DNA from: Flavobacteriales bacterium UBA6057
Lineage (GTDB): Bacteria > Bacteroidota > Bacteroidia > Flavobacteriales_G > Salibacteraceae
NCBI GenBank assembly: GCA_002428995.1
Contig: DIYJ01000014.1
Coordinates: 62,001-126,000 of the forward strand
Direction of reading: 5' to 3'
DNA length: 64,000 nt
The translations under genes were made by a program, and so were the position numbers. Below the pieces are notes generated by a model. That model did not search any database, was not told where the DNA came from, and saw only the letters and a list, made by a program, of their open reading frames with translations. Positions 55,701-63,952 of the stretch are shown in pieces; the stretch's first letter is position 1; every line of letters begins with the position of its first letter.

Positions 55701-58700
55701 GGCACCATTTCCATCACCGCAGCGGAAATCAATGATGGATCCTACGACTCTTGTGGCATTGCTTCCATGGTGCTGGATTCTACTGACTTTGATTGCGGTG
55801 AAACCGGAGTGAATGTGGTGACGCTGACGGTAACCGACAACAACGGGAATGTGAGCACGGGCACAGCCAATGTCACCGTGGTGGATACCACTTCACCAGC
55901 AGCCGTTGCTGCGGATACCACGATCTACCTCGATGCCAATGGAAATGCTGCGGTGACAGCCGCACAGATCGGTTATGCAAGCTCGGATAATTGTTCCATT
56001 GTCTCTCTGAGTCTCAATGACTCCACCTTTGATTGCTCCGATGTTGGGTCTGCGGTGAATCTTACGCTGACCGTGGTGGACGCTTCGGGCAATGCCTCTA
56101 CAGATATGGCTTCCATAACCATACTGGATACCATCGCTCCTACCACCATCGCCCAGGACATTACGGCTTACCTGGATAACAGCGGCTCGGTGACGATCAC
56201 AACCGCCCAAATTGACAATGGCTCTTACGATTCCTGTGGCATTCAGTCCCTTGCACTGGACACTTCCACTTTTGATTGTGCAGCGATCGGAATTTTGCAG
56301 ACGGTGGTGCTAACAGCTACCGATGTGAACGGGAACAGCTCGAGTGATCAGGCGCAGGTAACTGTGCTGGATACTACGTCTCCGGAAGCCATTGTGCGCA
56401 ACATCTCCATTTTCCTGGACGCCAGCGGCATGGCTCAGATAGCGGCTGACACACTGGACAGCGCCTCTGCGGACAACTGCCAGATCGATTCCATTGCCAT
56501 CAGTCAAACGGACTTTGGTTGCAATGAGGCCGGAACCATCGTGCCCGTCACCTTCTACGCCTTTGATGCCTCTGGAAATGTGGATTCCGCTGTTGCTCAA
56601 GTGACTGTTTCGGATACCGTCAGTCCAGTCGTTCAAACGCAGAACCTTACGGTATACCTTGACTCTTTGGGAGCGGCCAGTATTACAGCCGTGCAGGTTG
56701 ACAACGGCTCTTACGACTCGTGTGGGGTTGCCAGTCTCAGTCTTGACCAAAGCAGCTTCGATTGTTCTCACGTAGGCAACAACACGGTTACGCTTACTGT
56801 GACGGATGTGAATGGAAACACAGCCACAGACACAGCAATTATCACCGTAATTGACACCATTGCTCCGACCATTCTGAGCCAGGACATTACCGTTGCTCTG
56901 GACAGCTTTGGCGCTGCTTCCATCACCGCAGCGATGATCAGCTCGGGAACCTGGGACAGTTGTGGCATCGCTTCCATTGACATCGATTCATCGAGCTTCA
57001 GCTGCGATGCTGCCGGAGACACCATTCCGGTGGTGATCACGGCAACGGATGTGAATGGAAATGTGGCTACCGACAGTGCTTTGGTAACCATCATAGATAC
57101 CATCGCTCCGTTAGTGGTGACACGTAATCTCACCGTTGCGCTGGACTCTCAGGGACTGGCTGTAGTAGATCCAAATGCGGTGGACAGCGCCTCCACGGAT
57201 GCATGTGGAATTGCCTCGCTGGTTCTGAGCACGGACAGCTTCAACTGCGGCCACATAGGCGCCCCGGTGTCGATAACACTGACGGTCACAGATTCCAATG
57301 GCAACAGCAGTTCTGGATCAGCATCGATCACTGTCATTGACACCATTGCTCCAGAAGTCATCACTCAAGATCTGACCGTTTACCTGGACGCCTCAGGTGC
57401 TGCAAGCATTACGACCGGAGAGATCGACAACGGTTCTTCGGATGCATGCGGCATTGCATCCTACGCGCTGGACATATCTGCGTTTAACTGCTCAGATGCG
57501 GGTGACACTGTAACCGTTGAGTTGACGGTAACAGACGTCAATGGAAACCAAAACAGCGACACCGCGCTGGTCAGTGTTTTGGACACGCTTCCGCCCACTG
57601 TTTTGACTCAAAACATTGATGTCTATCTGGATTCTCTGGGAAGCGCGAGCATCACGGTTGCTCAGGTGAACAATGGCTCCACCGACAACTGCACCATCGA
57701 CACACTCTTCCTTGATATGGATGAGTTTTCATGCGCTGAGGTAGGTTCGAATACGGTACAATTGACGGTTGTTGACATTTTTGGAAACAGTGCTTCTGCC
57801 AACGCAACGGTGACGGTGTTCGACACCATCGCTCCGGTGGTCTTAGTGGAAGCAGATACAGCTTACCTGGACGCGAATGGAATGCTGACACTAACCGCTG
57901 CTCAATTCGATCAGGGCACGTGGGACAGTTGTGGTGTAGCAGGCACTGTTATCGACACCTCCGCCTTCGATTGCGCAGCGGCTGATTCCACCTATACGAT
58001 TGTGTTCACAGCAACGGATGTGAATGGAAATTCAGCAAGTACTTCCACCACCATCACTGTTCTGGATACACTGCCTCCATCCGCTAATGCTCAGGACATT
58101 ACGGTTTACCTGGATGCATCAGGATCAGCAACCATTCTTCCAGCGCAGGTGGACAATGGCTCTGCGGACAACTGTTCCATCGATTCGCTGGCACTTTCCC
58201 TCAGCAGTTTCTCTTGCTCGAATACAGACACTGCGGTATCCGTTCTGCTCTATGTGTTTGACCCAAGTGGAAACACAGACACTGCCGAGGCATTCGTGAC
58301 CGTCATCGATTCCATTGCTCCCACGGTCGTTACGCAGAACATAGATGTATACCTCGATCCTTTTGGTGAAGCCACCTTGCTCCCGCAAATGGTCGACAAC
58401 GGGTCGTTTGATGTGTGTGGCATTGATACCATGTTTGTGGACAGTTCTAACCTGACGTGCGCCAATCTTGGTATTCCACTCACTGTAACCCTCACAGTAG
58501 TCGATTCAAGCGGCAACAGCAGTTCGGAGACGGCCATCATCAATACGCTGGACACAGTGCCACCCGAGGCGGTAGCCCAGAACCTGACGGTTTACCTTGA
58601 TTCAAATGGCAGTGCTACCATCACTGCTGACTCTGTGGATGGCGGAACAAGCGGGCTCTGCTCCATCGATTCCATCGGAATTTCCATCTCCAGCTTCGAC

Positions 58701-61700
58701 TGCAACGATGCCGGAGATACGGTCTCCATTGTGTTCTCTGCGTTCGACCAGAGCATGAATCAGGATACTGCCCATGCAGATATTTATGTGCTGGATACGA
58801 TTGGGCCTGAAGTGCTGCCCTTCGCAAGCCTGGATGTATACCTCGATGCCACGGGTTCGGCTTCCATTACACCGCAGATGGCGGATAGCGCGAGCAATGA
58901 TGCATGTGGGATCGACTCTCTCTGGTTAGACACGGCTTCTTTCGGCTGCGAAAATCTTGGAACACCCGTCATCGCAACGCTTTCAGCAAGAGACGTGAAT
59001 GGAAATACATGGAGCGCTACCACCACTGTTCATGTTCTGGACACCGTGGCTCCTGATGTGCAGGTATTCAATCAGGTGATGCTTGGATTGGATTCAGCTG
59101 GAAACGCCACCCTAACCGTTGCGATGGTAGACAGTGCGAGTTCTGATGCATGTGGCATCCAGAGCTTGGTGCTTGACACTTCTTCGTTTACCTGTGCGAG
59201 CGCTGGCGACACCATTCCTGTGACACTCACGGCAACAGATTCCAGCGGAAACACCAGCAGTGCTGCTACTTCGGTGATCATTCTGGACACCATCGCACCG
59301 GCAGTCTTCACGCAGGACATTACCGTAGCGCTCGATTCCATGGGAGCCGCCACGATTGTTGCTGCTCAGATCGACAGTGGGTCATCCGATGCGTGTGGCA
59401 TTCTCTCTTATGCACTCGATATTGACAACTTCTCATGCCTCGAAGCAGGCACCAGTGTAGATGTTGTGCTAACGGTCACAGATGTGAACGGAAACAGCGC
59501 GTCAGACACGGCTATGGTTACGATCATTGACACCATCGCACCGATCGTACTGACTCAGAACATCACCATTGCACTGGATGCGTCAGGACTTGCATCCATC
59601 ACGGCTGATTCCATCAACAATGGTACATCCGATGCATGCGGCATCGCCTCCCTGAGCATTGATTCGAGCAATTTCAGCTGCGAGAACCTGTTCAACCCGG
59701 TGACGGTTACTTTGACCGCAACGGACTCCAACGGGAATGTGGATTCCAATACAGCAATAGTCACGGTCATTGATGACTTGGCACCGCAGGTGGTCACTCA
59801 GGATTTGACAGTTTACCTTGATTCCAGTGGAAATGCGAGCATTCTACCCGACAGCGTTGACAATGGCTCCAGCGACAACTGTGACATTGAATCCATGAGC
59901 CTGGACATCTCCGCTTTCTCTTGCAACGACATCGCGAACAACCCCGTTGAGGTGATTTTGACCGTCAGCGATACCAGTGGCAACAGCGACACCGCCAGTT
60001 CGCAGATCACTGTTTTGGACACCATTGCTCCGGAGGTGATCACCCAGGATCTGACAGTATACCTCGATGCCAACGGAACGGCTTCCATCACCGCAAACGA
60101 TGTGGACAATGGCTCCAATGATGCCTGTGGCATTGCCACCTTGAGCATTGATTCCTCCACGTTTAACTGCTCCAACCTGGACGCTACGGTAACCGTGACG
60201 CTCACTGCAACGGACCAGAACGGAAACAGCAACAGCGATACGGCCATCGTCACCATCCTGGATACCATCAGCCCGCAAGCGGTGGCGCAGAACATTACCA
60301 TTCAACTGGATTCCTTTGGATTGGCGGTGATCGATGCAGACTCGATCAACAATGGCTCTTCGGATAATTGCAGCATCGACAGCATCGCGATCAGCGTGGA
60401 TAGCTTCACCTGCGCGGATGTGAGTGCACCGGTTCAGGTAACCCTGACAGTGATGGATCAAAGCGGCAACAGCGATGACGCCACAGCATTTGTGACGGTG
60501 GAAGATATGATCGCTCCGGTGGTGCACATGCAGAACGACACTGTCTACCTGGACGTGAACGGACAGATCAGCATTCAGCCGAGCAACGTAGACAGCGGAT
60601 CGTGGGATAGCTGCGGAATTGCGAGCTACACACTGGATACAAGCAACTTCGATTGTGGCAACCTCTTCAACCCGGTGACAGTGACTATGACCGTCATGGA
60701 TGTGAACGGAAACAGCAACTCGGGATCTTCCACAGTGGTGGTGGAAGACACACTGGCGCCCAATACCATCGCTCAAGACCTTACCATCCAACTGGATTCC
60801 TTCGGGTTAGCGGTAATCACAGCTGATTCTGTGGATAACGGAAGCGATGATAACTGTTCGATCGCTTCTCTGACGCTCGACATTGATTCCTTCGATTGTG
60901 GAGATGTTGGAACTCCGGTTACCGTAAATCTGGTAACGACTGATCAGAGCGGAAACACCGATACAGCACAGGCTACGATTACAGTAGAAGATCTCATCGC
61001 ACCTCAGGTTATCACCCAGGACATTACAGTTTACCTTGACGCCTCGGGATCTGCCATCATTGCGCCTGACAGCATTGACAATGGAAGCTGGGACAGCTGT
61101 GGCATCGCGCTGCTCGAGCTGGACAGCTTTGAGTACAGTTGCGCCAACCTGAATGCTCCGCTCACAGTCACCCTCAAAGCAACGGATGTAAACGGCAATA
61201 GCGATTCTACAACGGCCATCGTTACCGTGCTCGACACCCTGGCGCCAACCGTCCTGGCTACACCAGACACCTTCTACCTCGACACAAATGGCGGCTACAC
61301 TGTGAACTACCAACTCGTAGATGCGGGATCTTTCGACAATTGCGCCATCGAGACCATGTACCTCTCTGACAGCACCTTCGATTGCACGGTGGCGGATTCC
61401 ACATTCGATGTTTGGCTGGTGGCGATCGACTCTTCGGGAAATGATGATTCCGTTCAGGTAGCACTCACCTTCCTGGACACCTTGCTCCCGGAAATTGTAT
61501 GTCCTGATGATATTCTGGTGGACAACGATCCCGGGCAGTGCGGTGCAGTGGTCAACTTCAACCTGCCGCAAGCAACTGACAACTGTAGCATTGATTCTAC
61601 GGTTCAGATAGACACCACAGGGCTTGTTTCGGGTAGCACCTTCCCAGTCGGTATTACCACCTTGACCTTTGTGGCCTACGATCCATCGGGCAACACGGAT

Positions 61701-62963
61701 ACGTGCTCGTTCAGCATTGAAGTGCAGGATGTAGAAGATCCGGTGATCAGCTGCCCATCCGACACCTCGATCTGCGACTCTGTGTTCACCTTCACCATGC
61801 CCACGTACACCGATAATTGTGCTGGGTTTGATGTCATCCAGTTTGAGGGTATACCGAGCGGCAACGCCTATCCTGTAGGAACCACCATCAACCGCTTCGC
61901 TGTATCTGACGCCTACGGAAACAGCGACACTTGCTCGTTTGAAGTGCTGCGCTTCGACTTCCCGACACAGGCTGTGGTAGACAGCAATGTAGCGCAGTGT
62001 GAAGCCGCGCTGGCCATCATTAGCGCCAACAGTGCCGGAGTGGGCAGCGGTATTTGGACCATCATTGAAGGAAGCGGAACCATTGCGAACGAAACAGACA
62101 ACAGCACCACCATTTCAGACCTTCCCACAGGAACAACCCGACTGACCTGGACCATCAGCAATGGGGTTTGTCCTACGACCATCGACACCATGGACATCGA
62201 TATCTTCGTTTCACCCTCGGTGGCAAATGTGGGTGGCACTCAGGTGCTGTGTGAATTGGATTCCACGACCATCGTAGCGGATGCTCCGGCTATCGGAACA
62301 GGAAGCTGGATTTCGCTGAGCAATACGGCCATCATCACCGATCCTAATGCGACTCAGACAACGGTCACCAACCTTAGCATTGACGATCACCCCTTCGTGT
62401 GGAGGGTGGACAACGGGGTTTGCCCGCCAACCTTCGATACCATCCTGGTGTCCAATAACCCATTCCCACAGATCTTCACCTCCGAGGACAGGAATGTGTT
62501 CTTCCCGACTTCAGTATCGATTGAGGTGTTCTACGATTTAGGGGCTACGTTCAATTGGGAGCCAAAGACAGACATTGTAAACGACACGCTTGAAACTGCA
62601 ATCGCAGCCCCGGAGAACACCACGACCTACCGCATTACAGTGACAAGCGAAGCGGGTTGTTCCTCCGTGGATAGCACCACTGTATTTGTAGACCGGGAGT
62701 TGGAAATCCCCACCGCCTTTACACCGAACAGCGACAACTTCAACGATTTCTGGAACATCAAGGAGCTCGAGCATTATCCAAACTGTAAAGTAGAAGTAGT
62801 AGACCGAAGCGGCAACCGGGTGTTCTACTCAGAAGGCTACAACACTCCATGGGACGGAACGAACAACGGAGAAAGCCTGAAGCCAGACAGCTACTTCTTC
62901 ATTGTTAACCTGGGCGTTGGCAGCATCGCACCGATCACCGGTTCTGTAACGATCATAAAATGA
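46797..62963 (+). CDS. Giant modular surface protein (5388 residues) with type B T9SS sorting domain
   Basis: Starts at TTG (no in-frame ATG is suitable), followed by the signal peptide KLLLLVAFVLLSHVSKSQ. Domains in order: Kelch-type propeller, residues about 30-320 (VYVFGGWDGSTLSDSLYIFN); LamG/concanavalin-like, about 320-545 (ALDFDGTDDHVEIPHNSALN); one 80-residue module, about 550-635; six SprB-type repeats, about 635-1098; 47 tandem modules, about 1099-4898; two HYR domains, about 4898-5060 (IVCPDDILVDNDPGQCGAVV); Ig-like units with WTIIEGSGTI; and a type B (gliding-motility C-terminal) sorting domain from about 5300 (PTAFTPNSDNFNDFWNI). Each module has the pattern DTTIYLD ... DNC ... FDC ... 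VTDxxGN ... VLDTxSP. It should be an extended cell-surface adhesin exported through T9SS with the SprF-like protein encoded just after it. Confidence 0.93.
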   Translation: MNLLRLSYKAEKLLLLVAFVLLSHVSKSQVWGSSSGVPAGLAQHTAVVGANGLVYVFGGWDGSTLSDSLYIFNPSTNSWATGANYPTSSRGLTSALGSDGLIYGFSGFDGSVTTSCHRYDPGADTWTAIANIPSGVWQSDAVAYGNKIYVSGGEGATGSLQIYDIPSNSWSSGASLPGSGTHQHESVAFGGNIYLVAGADGGSYGSTKLPVYIYDTAANSWSTGASMDTGRFQPGAVVNTAGEIYVFGGSSSGINEGGTYYSSVEIYDIANDTWSIGTPMPTAAGETQAVLVDGEVYVIGGYNGSNYATTVASSPIDPQNALDFDGTDDHVEIPHNSALNLSSAWSMEAWIRPDTNNSAWQAIISKGVSPRAASIWQYQNKLQVWFDPIGLVIESSASLTLGEWVHVAATYSSNTLRLYINGQLDSSTVTASNPDVNTSSSMYFGQRGDNNLFFNGRLDEVRIWSTERTAAEVQTFYQCEVSSSFTDLIAYYSFNNPDAGSNETNTNDTVLADTSGNGHDGVLRNFALADSSSNWVDQADSISGNCDPNADVDPPVVLPFSSVTLQLDGTGSATLTTAAADSATNDAGSGINSLSLSQTIFGCGDIGTQTVTLYAVDNLGYSDSATFNVVVVDTGTINATAVVDSTLDCFGDSDAQVSVSATGGTPTYTYLWNTTETNQAETALAAGTYSVTVTDANGCTDSTSITVTEPSALALSMSSTQVICYQDGSATASVSGGTTGYTYLWSNGATSALNFGIEAGTYTVTIDDANSCGTLTDSVTVTNGSTVPIVSITSNTSTCPGLTTGSLTATGTSGFGTPYTFAWSNATNEISSSTSTISGLAAGTYTISLTDNAGCGPFLASATVATASNPVASASETTAITCNGAMDGQATASATSGTTPYTYSWNTSETNALETNLDAGTYSVTITDQNGCTDSASVTLSEPAVLIATAMVDSNASCNGFADGGATVSETGGTSGYDYIWSNGDTTAAVSGLAAGPYSVTVTDANGCTDSASVTITEPDVLVASINLDSNVSCVGFSDGGATAMQTGGTSTYSYSWSNSVVADHITGVAIGTYSVTITDANSCTDSASITIVVGDNTSPTAVAVDTTIYLDGSGAASVTSAEIGYGSSDNCSINSLSLDDSTFNCSDTGANTVTLTVIDNNGNSSNTTATVTVLDTTSPSAVAIDTTIYLDASGEASLTAAQIGYGSTDNCSIASLSIGQTAFDCTNVGTVPVLLTVLDPSGNQDTMTSTVTVLDTVSPVAMANDTTIYLDGSGTISVTAAEIDDGSYDSCGIASLSLDSTTFDCSETGVNVVTLTVTDNNGNVNTTTANVTVEDTTAPGAMAADTTVYVDGSGNISVTAAQIGYASTDNCSIVSLSLNDSNFDCSDAGSIVNVTLTVVDASGNSSTDVSAITVNDSTSPSAVAADTTIYLDANGDVSLTAAQIGYASSDNCSVASMTIGQTDFDCSDVGSAVSVLLTVTDPSGNQDTASASVTVLDTVSPTVTTNDTTIYLNGSGTISVTAAEINDGSYDSCGIASMVLDSTDFNCSETGVNVVTLTVTDNNGNVSTGTANVTVLDTTAPAAMAVDTTLYLDGTGAASVTAAQIGYASSDNCAIVSLSLNDSTFDCSDAGSIVNVTLTVVDASGNSATDVSAVTVNDSTSPAAAAADTTIYLDANGDASLTAAQIGYASSDNCSVVSMTISQTDFDCSDVGSAVSVLLTVTDPSGNQDTASASVTVLDTISPTVITNDTTIYLNGSGTISVTAAEINDGSYDSCGIASMVLDSTDFDCSETGVNVVTLTVTDNNGNVSTGTANVTVLDTTAPAAMAADTTLYLDANGDASVTAAQIGYASSDNCAIVSLSLNDSTFDCSDAGSIVNVTLTVVDASGNSSTDVSAVTVNDSTSPAAVAADTTIYLDANGEASLTAAQIGYASSDNCSIVSLSLNDSTFDCSDAGSTLSILLTVADPSGNQDTASASVTVLDTVSPTVITNDTTIYLGGSGTISVTAAEINNGSYDSCGIASVVLDSTDFDCSETGINVVTLTVTDNNGNASTGTANVTVLDTTSPAAVAADTTIYLDANGDASVTAAQIGYGSSDNCSIVSLSLNDSTFDCSDAGSIVNITLTVVDASGNSSTDVSAVTVNDSTSPSAVAADTTIYLDANGDASLTAAQIGYASSDNCSVASMTISQTDFDCSNVGSVVSVLLTVTDPSGNQDTASASVTVLDTVSPTVITNDTTIYLNGLGSISVTASEINDGSYDSCGIASMVLDSTDFDCSETGVNVVTLTVTDNNGNVSTGTANVTVLDTTSPAAMAADTTLYLDGTGAASVTAAQLGYASDDNCSIVSLSLNDSNFDCSDAGSIVNVTLTVVDASGNSSTDVSAITVNDSTAPSAVAADTTIYLDANGDASLTAAQLGYASSDNCSVASMTISQTDFDCSDVGSAVSVLLTVTDPSGNQDTASASVAVLDTVSPTVITNDTTIYLGGSGTISVTAAEINNGSYDSCGIASMVLDSTTFDCSETGVNVVTLTVTDNNGNISTGTANITVLDTTAPAAMAVDTTLYLDGTGAASVTAAQIGYASDDNCSIVSLSLNDSTFDCSDAGSIVNVTLTVVDASGNSSTDVSAITVSDSTSPAAVAVDTTIYLDANGDAALTAAQIGYASSDNCAIVSLSLDDSTFNCSDAGSTVNVILTVVDPSGNQDTAVAAVTVLDTVSPVVVTNDTTIYLNGSGTISVTAAEINNGSYDSCGIASMVLDSTNFDCSETGVNVVTLTVTDNNGNVSTGTANVTVLDTTSPAAMAADTTIYLDANGDASVTAAQIGYASADNCSIVSLSLNDSIFDCPDAGSTVNVTLTVVDASGNSSTDVSAITVNDSTAPSAVAADTTIYLDANGDVSLTAAQLGYASSDNCSVASMTISQTDFDCSDVGSAVSVLLTVTDPSGNQDTASASVTVLNTVSPTVITNDTTIYLNGSGTISITAAEINDGSYDSCGIASMVLDSTDFDCGETGVNVVTLTVTDNNGNVSTGTANVTVVDTTSPAAVAADTTIYLDANGNAAVTAAQIGYASSDNCSIVSLSLNDSTFDCSDVGSAVNLTLTVVDASGNASTDMASITILDTIAPTTIAQDITAYLDNSGSVTITTAQIDNGSYDSCGIQSLALDTSTFDCAAIGILQTVVLTATDVNGNSSSDQAQVTVLDTTSPEAIVRNISIFLDASGMAQIAADTLDSASADNCQIDSIAISQTDFGCNEAGTIVPVTFYAFDASGNVDSAVAQVTVSDTVSPVVQTQNLTVYLDSLGAASITAVQVDNGSYDSCGVASLSLDQSSFDCSHVGNNTVTLTVTDVNGNTATDTAIITVIDTIAPTILSQDITVALDSFGAASITAAMISSGTWDSCGIASIDIDSSSFSCDAAGDTIPVVITATDVNGNVATDSALVTIIDTIAPLVVTRNLTVALDSQGLAVVDPNAVDSASTDACGIASLVLSTDSFNCGHIGAPVSITLTVTDSNGNSSSGSASITVIDTIAPEVITQDLTVYLDASGAASITTGEIDNGSSDACGIASYALDISAFNCSDAGDTVTVELTVTDVNGNQNSDTALVSVLDTLPPTVLTQNIDVYLDSLGSASITVAQVNNGSTDNCTIDTLFLDMDEFSCAEVGSNTVQLTVVDIFGNSASANATVTVFDTIAPVVLVEADTAYLDANGMLTLTAAQFDQGTWDSCGVAGTVIDTSAFDCAAADSTYTIVFTATDVNGNSASTSTTITVLDTLPPSANAQDITVYLDASGSATILPAQVDNGSADNCSIDSLALSLSSFSCSNTDTAVSVLLYVFDPSGNTDTAEAFVTVIDSIAPTVVTQNIDVYLDPFGEATLLPQMVDNGSFDVCGIDTMFVDSSNLTCANLGIPLTVTLTVVDSSGNSSSETAIINTLDTVPPEAVAQNLTVYLDSNGSATITADSVDGGTSGLCSIDSIGISISSFDCNDAGDTVSIVFSAFDQSMNQDTAHADIYVLDTIGPEVLPFASLDVYLDATGSASITPQMADSASNDACGIDSLWLDTASFGCENLGTPVIATLSARDVNGNTWSATTTVHVLDTVAPDVQVFNQVMLGLDSAGNATLTVAMVDSASSDACGIQSLVLDTSSFTCASAGDTIPVTLTATDSSGNTSSAATSVIILDTIAPAVFTQDITVALDSMGAATIVAAQIDSGSSDACGILSYALDIDNFSCLEAGTSVDVVLTVTDVNGNSASDTAMVTIIDTIAPIVLTQNITIALDASGLASITADSINNGTSDACGIASLSIDSSNFSCENLFNPVTVTLTATDSNGNVDSNTAIVTVIDDLAPQVVTQDLTVYLDSSGNASILPDSVDNGSSDNCDIESMSLDISAFSCNDIANNPVEVILTVSDTSGNSDTASSQITVLDTIAPEVITQDLTVYLDANGTASITANDVDNGSNDACGIATLSIDSSTFNCSNLDATVTVTLTATDQNGNSNSDTAIVTILDTISPQAVAQNITIQLDSFGLAVIDADSINNGSSDNCSIDSIAISVDSFTCADVSAPVQVTLTVMDQSGNSDDATAFVTVEDMIAPVVHMQNDTVYLDVNGQISIQPSNVDSGSWDSCGIASYTLDTSNFDCGNLFNPVTVTMTVMDVNGNSNSGSSTVVVEDTLAPNTIAQDLTIQLDSFGLAVITADSVDNGSDDNCSIASLTLDIDSFDCGDVGTPVTVNLVTTDQSGNTDTAQATITVEDLIAPQVITQDITVYLDASGSAIIAPDSIDNGSWDSCGIALLELDSFEYSCANLNAPLTVTLKATDVNGNSDSTTAIVTVLDTLAPTVLATPDTFYLDTNGGYTVNYQLVDAGSFDNCAIETMYLSDSTFDCTVADSTFDVWLVAIDSSGNDDSVQVALTFLDTLLPEIVCPDDILVDNDPGQCGAVVNFNLPQATDNCSIDSTVQIDTTGLVSGSTFPVGITTLTFVAYDPSGNTDTCSFSIEVQDVEDPVISCPSDTSICDSVFTFTMPTYTDNCAGFDVIQFEGIPSGNAYPVGTTINRFAVSDAYGNSDTCSFEVLRFDFPTQAVVDSNVAQCEAALAIISANSAGVGSGIWTIIEGSGTIANETDNSTTISDLPTGTTRLTWTISNGVCPTTIDTMDIDIFVSPSVANVGGTQVLCELDSTTIVADAPAIGTGSWISLSNTAIITDPNATQTTVTNLSIDDHPFVWRVDNGVCPPTFDTILVSNNPFPQIFTSEDRNVFFPTSVSIEVFYDLGATFNWEPKTDIVNDTLETAIAAPENTTTYRITVTSEAGCSSVDSTTVFVDRELEIPTAFTPNSDNFNDFWNIKELEHYPNCKVEVVDRSGNRVFYSEGYNTPWDGTNNGESLKPDSYFFIVNLGVGSIAPITGSVTIIK
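50092..61489 (+). repeat. Array of 47 tandem ~80-residue modules
   Basis: Forty-seven head-to-tail modules of 80-82 codons (about 242 bp) counted by eye from the DTTIYLD-like start to the VLDTxSP-like end. Nearly every module keeps two Cys, one in DNC or DSC/DAC and one in FDC-like context, plus an Asp/Asn-rich turn such as LDANGD that could bind calcium. Modules 26-47 (about 56.1-61.5 kb) are diverged singletons; modules 4-24 form near-identical triplets. HYR-like in overall plan but distinct in sequence from the true HYR domains that follow. Confidence 0.9.
50823..55904 (+). repeat. Seven-copy higher-order repeat of exactly 726 bp (three modules each)
   Basis: Modules 4-24 repeat as A-B-C triplets. 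The same codon of module A falls at 50823, 51549, 52275, 53001 (expected), 53727, 54453, 55179 and, for the next A (module 25), 55905: a constant 726 bp (242 codons). A modules end STDVSAxTVNDSTSP, B modules end QDTASASVTVLDTVSPT, C modules begin VITNDTTIYLNGSGTISVTA. The preceding triplet (modules 1-3) is 720 bp and diverged. Confidence 0.92.
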
Positions 62964-63952
62964 GTGCACTGAAACACATATTGCCCTTTCTGTTCCTGCT
63001 TATTGCGATGAGCGGGCAGTCACAGCAGGTGTATCGATTCAGTCAGTATTTGCAGAATCTGTACATCCTCAACCCTGCTTCAGCAGGAGTGAATGACTAC
63101 ATGGACCTGAGCATGAGCTACCGCAAGCAATGGGTAGGCATCAACAACAGTCCGACTACGGTTTATGCGAGCCTGAATACGGCACTTGGCAAAAAGACCA
63201 GGGTAAACGCGAAGGAATCGTCCATGCGGATCAGTACACCAACCACCTATGATCAATACGAGCGCAAGTCATTCCATGCCCTTGGAGGATACGTAGCCAA
63301 TGATTCCTATGGTGCATTTGGCATTACCCTGATTGGAGCTTCCTACGCCTTTCACCTTCCCTTGAGCAAATCACACACCATCAGCTTCTCGCCCAGCGTA
63401 GCCTACTTTGCCACGAGCTTCGATCAGAACAAGGCCAAGGTTGAAATAGCAGGTGATCCTACGTATGCGAGCTATGTGGGACAAAGCGACCAAAGCCACC
63501 GACTGGATGTAAACCTCTCGTTCTGGTTCTACCACGCCCGCTACTTCCTTGGTTACAGCTCAGATCAGCTCATGCAGGACCGACTGGAACTCTCCAACCA
63601 GATCACCTTCAGCGAAGTTCAGGCCCAGCACAACCTGATTGCCGGCTATCGCTTCCGAATCCGAAATGCTTTCGTGCTGACACCCAGTGTCATGGCGCGC
63701 TACACGGTAGACCAACCGCTAGGTGCAGACTTCAACCTGCGACTCGACTACGAAGACCGGATTTGGGGAGGCATGTCCTACCAAACGGGGAACAACCTGA
63801 TTGTGATGGCAGGATTGTATGTCTCCAACACGCTGCGAGTCGGATACAGTTTTGACTATGCGTTCACCACGCTGAAGCAATACCGCAACATCGGTACGCA
63901 CGAAGTAATGATCGGTCTGAACCTGTTCAACAAAGAGAAGGTCGTATTCTAA
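62960..63952 (+). CDS. PorP/SprF family T9SS-associated outer-membrane protein
   Basis: A 330-residue protein whose ATG overlaps the stop of the giant gene (ATGA). Residues 1-22 are a signal peptide (ILPFLFLLIAMSGQSQQ). The mature part has the PorP/SprF signature near its start (YRFSQYLQNLYILNPASAGV, then MSYRKQWVGINNSPTTVYAS) and a barrel of alternating strands, ending FNKEKVVF. In Flavobacterium johnsoniae SprF is needed to bring SprB to the surface, and proteins of this family are often encoded next to type B sorting-domain cargo. The overlap makes this the probable dedicated partner of the giant protein (inference from family and position). Confidence 0.93.
   Translation: MSALKHILPFLFLLIAMSGQSQQVYRFSQYLQNLYILNPASAGVNDYMDLSMSYRKQWVGINNSPTTVYASLNTALGKKTRVNAKESSMRISTPTTYDQYERKSFHALGGYVANDSYGAFGITLIGASYAFHLPLSKSHTISFSPSVAYFATSFDQNKAKVEIAGDPTYASYVGQSDQSHRLDVNLSFWFYHARYFLGYSSDQLMQDRLELSNQITFSEVQAQHNLIAGYRFRIRNAFVLTPSVMARYTVDQPLGADFNLRLDYEDRIWGGMSYQTGNNLIVMAGLYVSNTLRVGYSFDYAFTTLKQYRNIGTHEVMIGLNLFNKEKVVF

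Noticed and set aside
49730..61571. Many long minus-strand open frames within the giant gene
   Set aside because: They are antisense to the module repeats and recur with the repeat period, an effect of codon bias. No signal peptides or domains on that strand.
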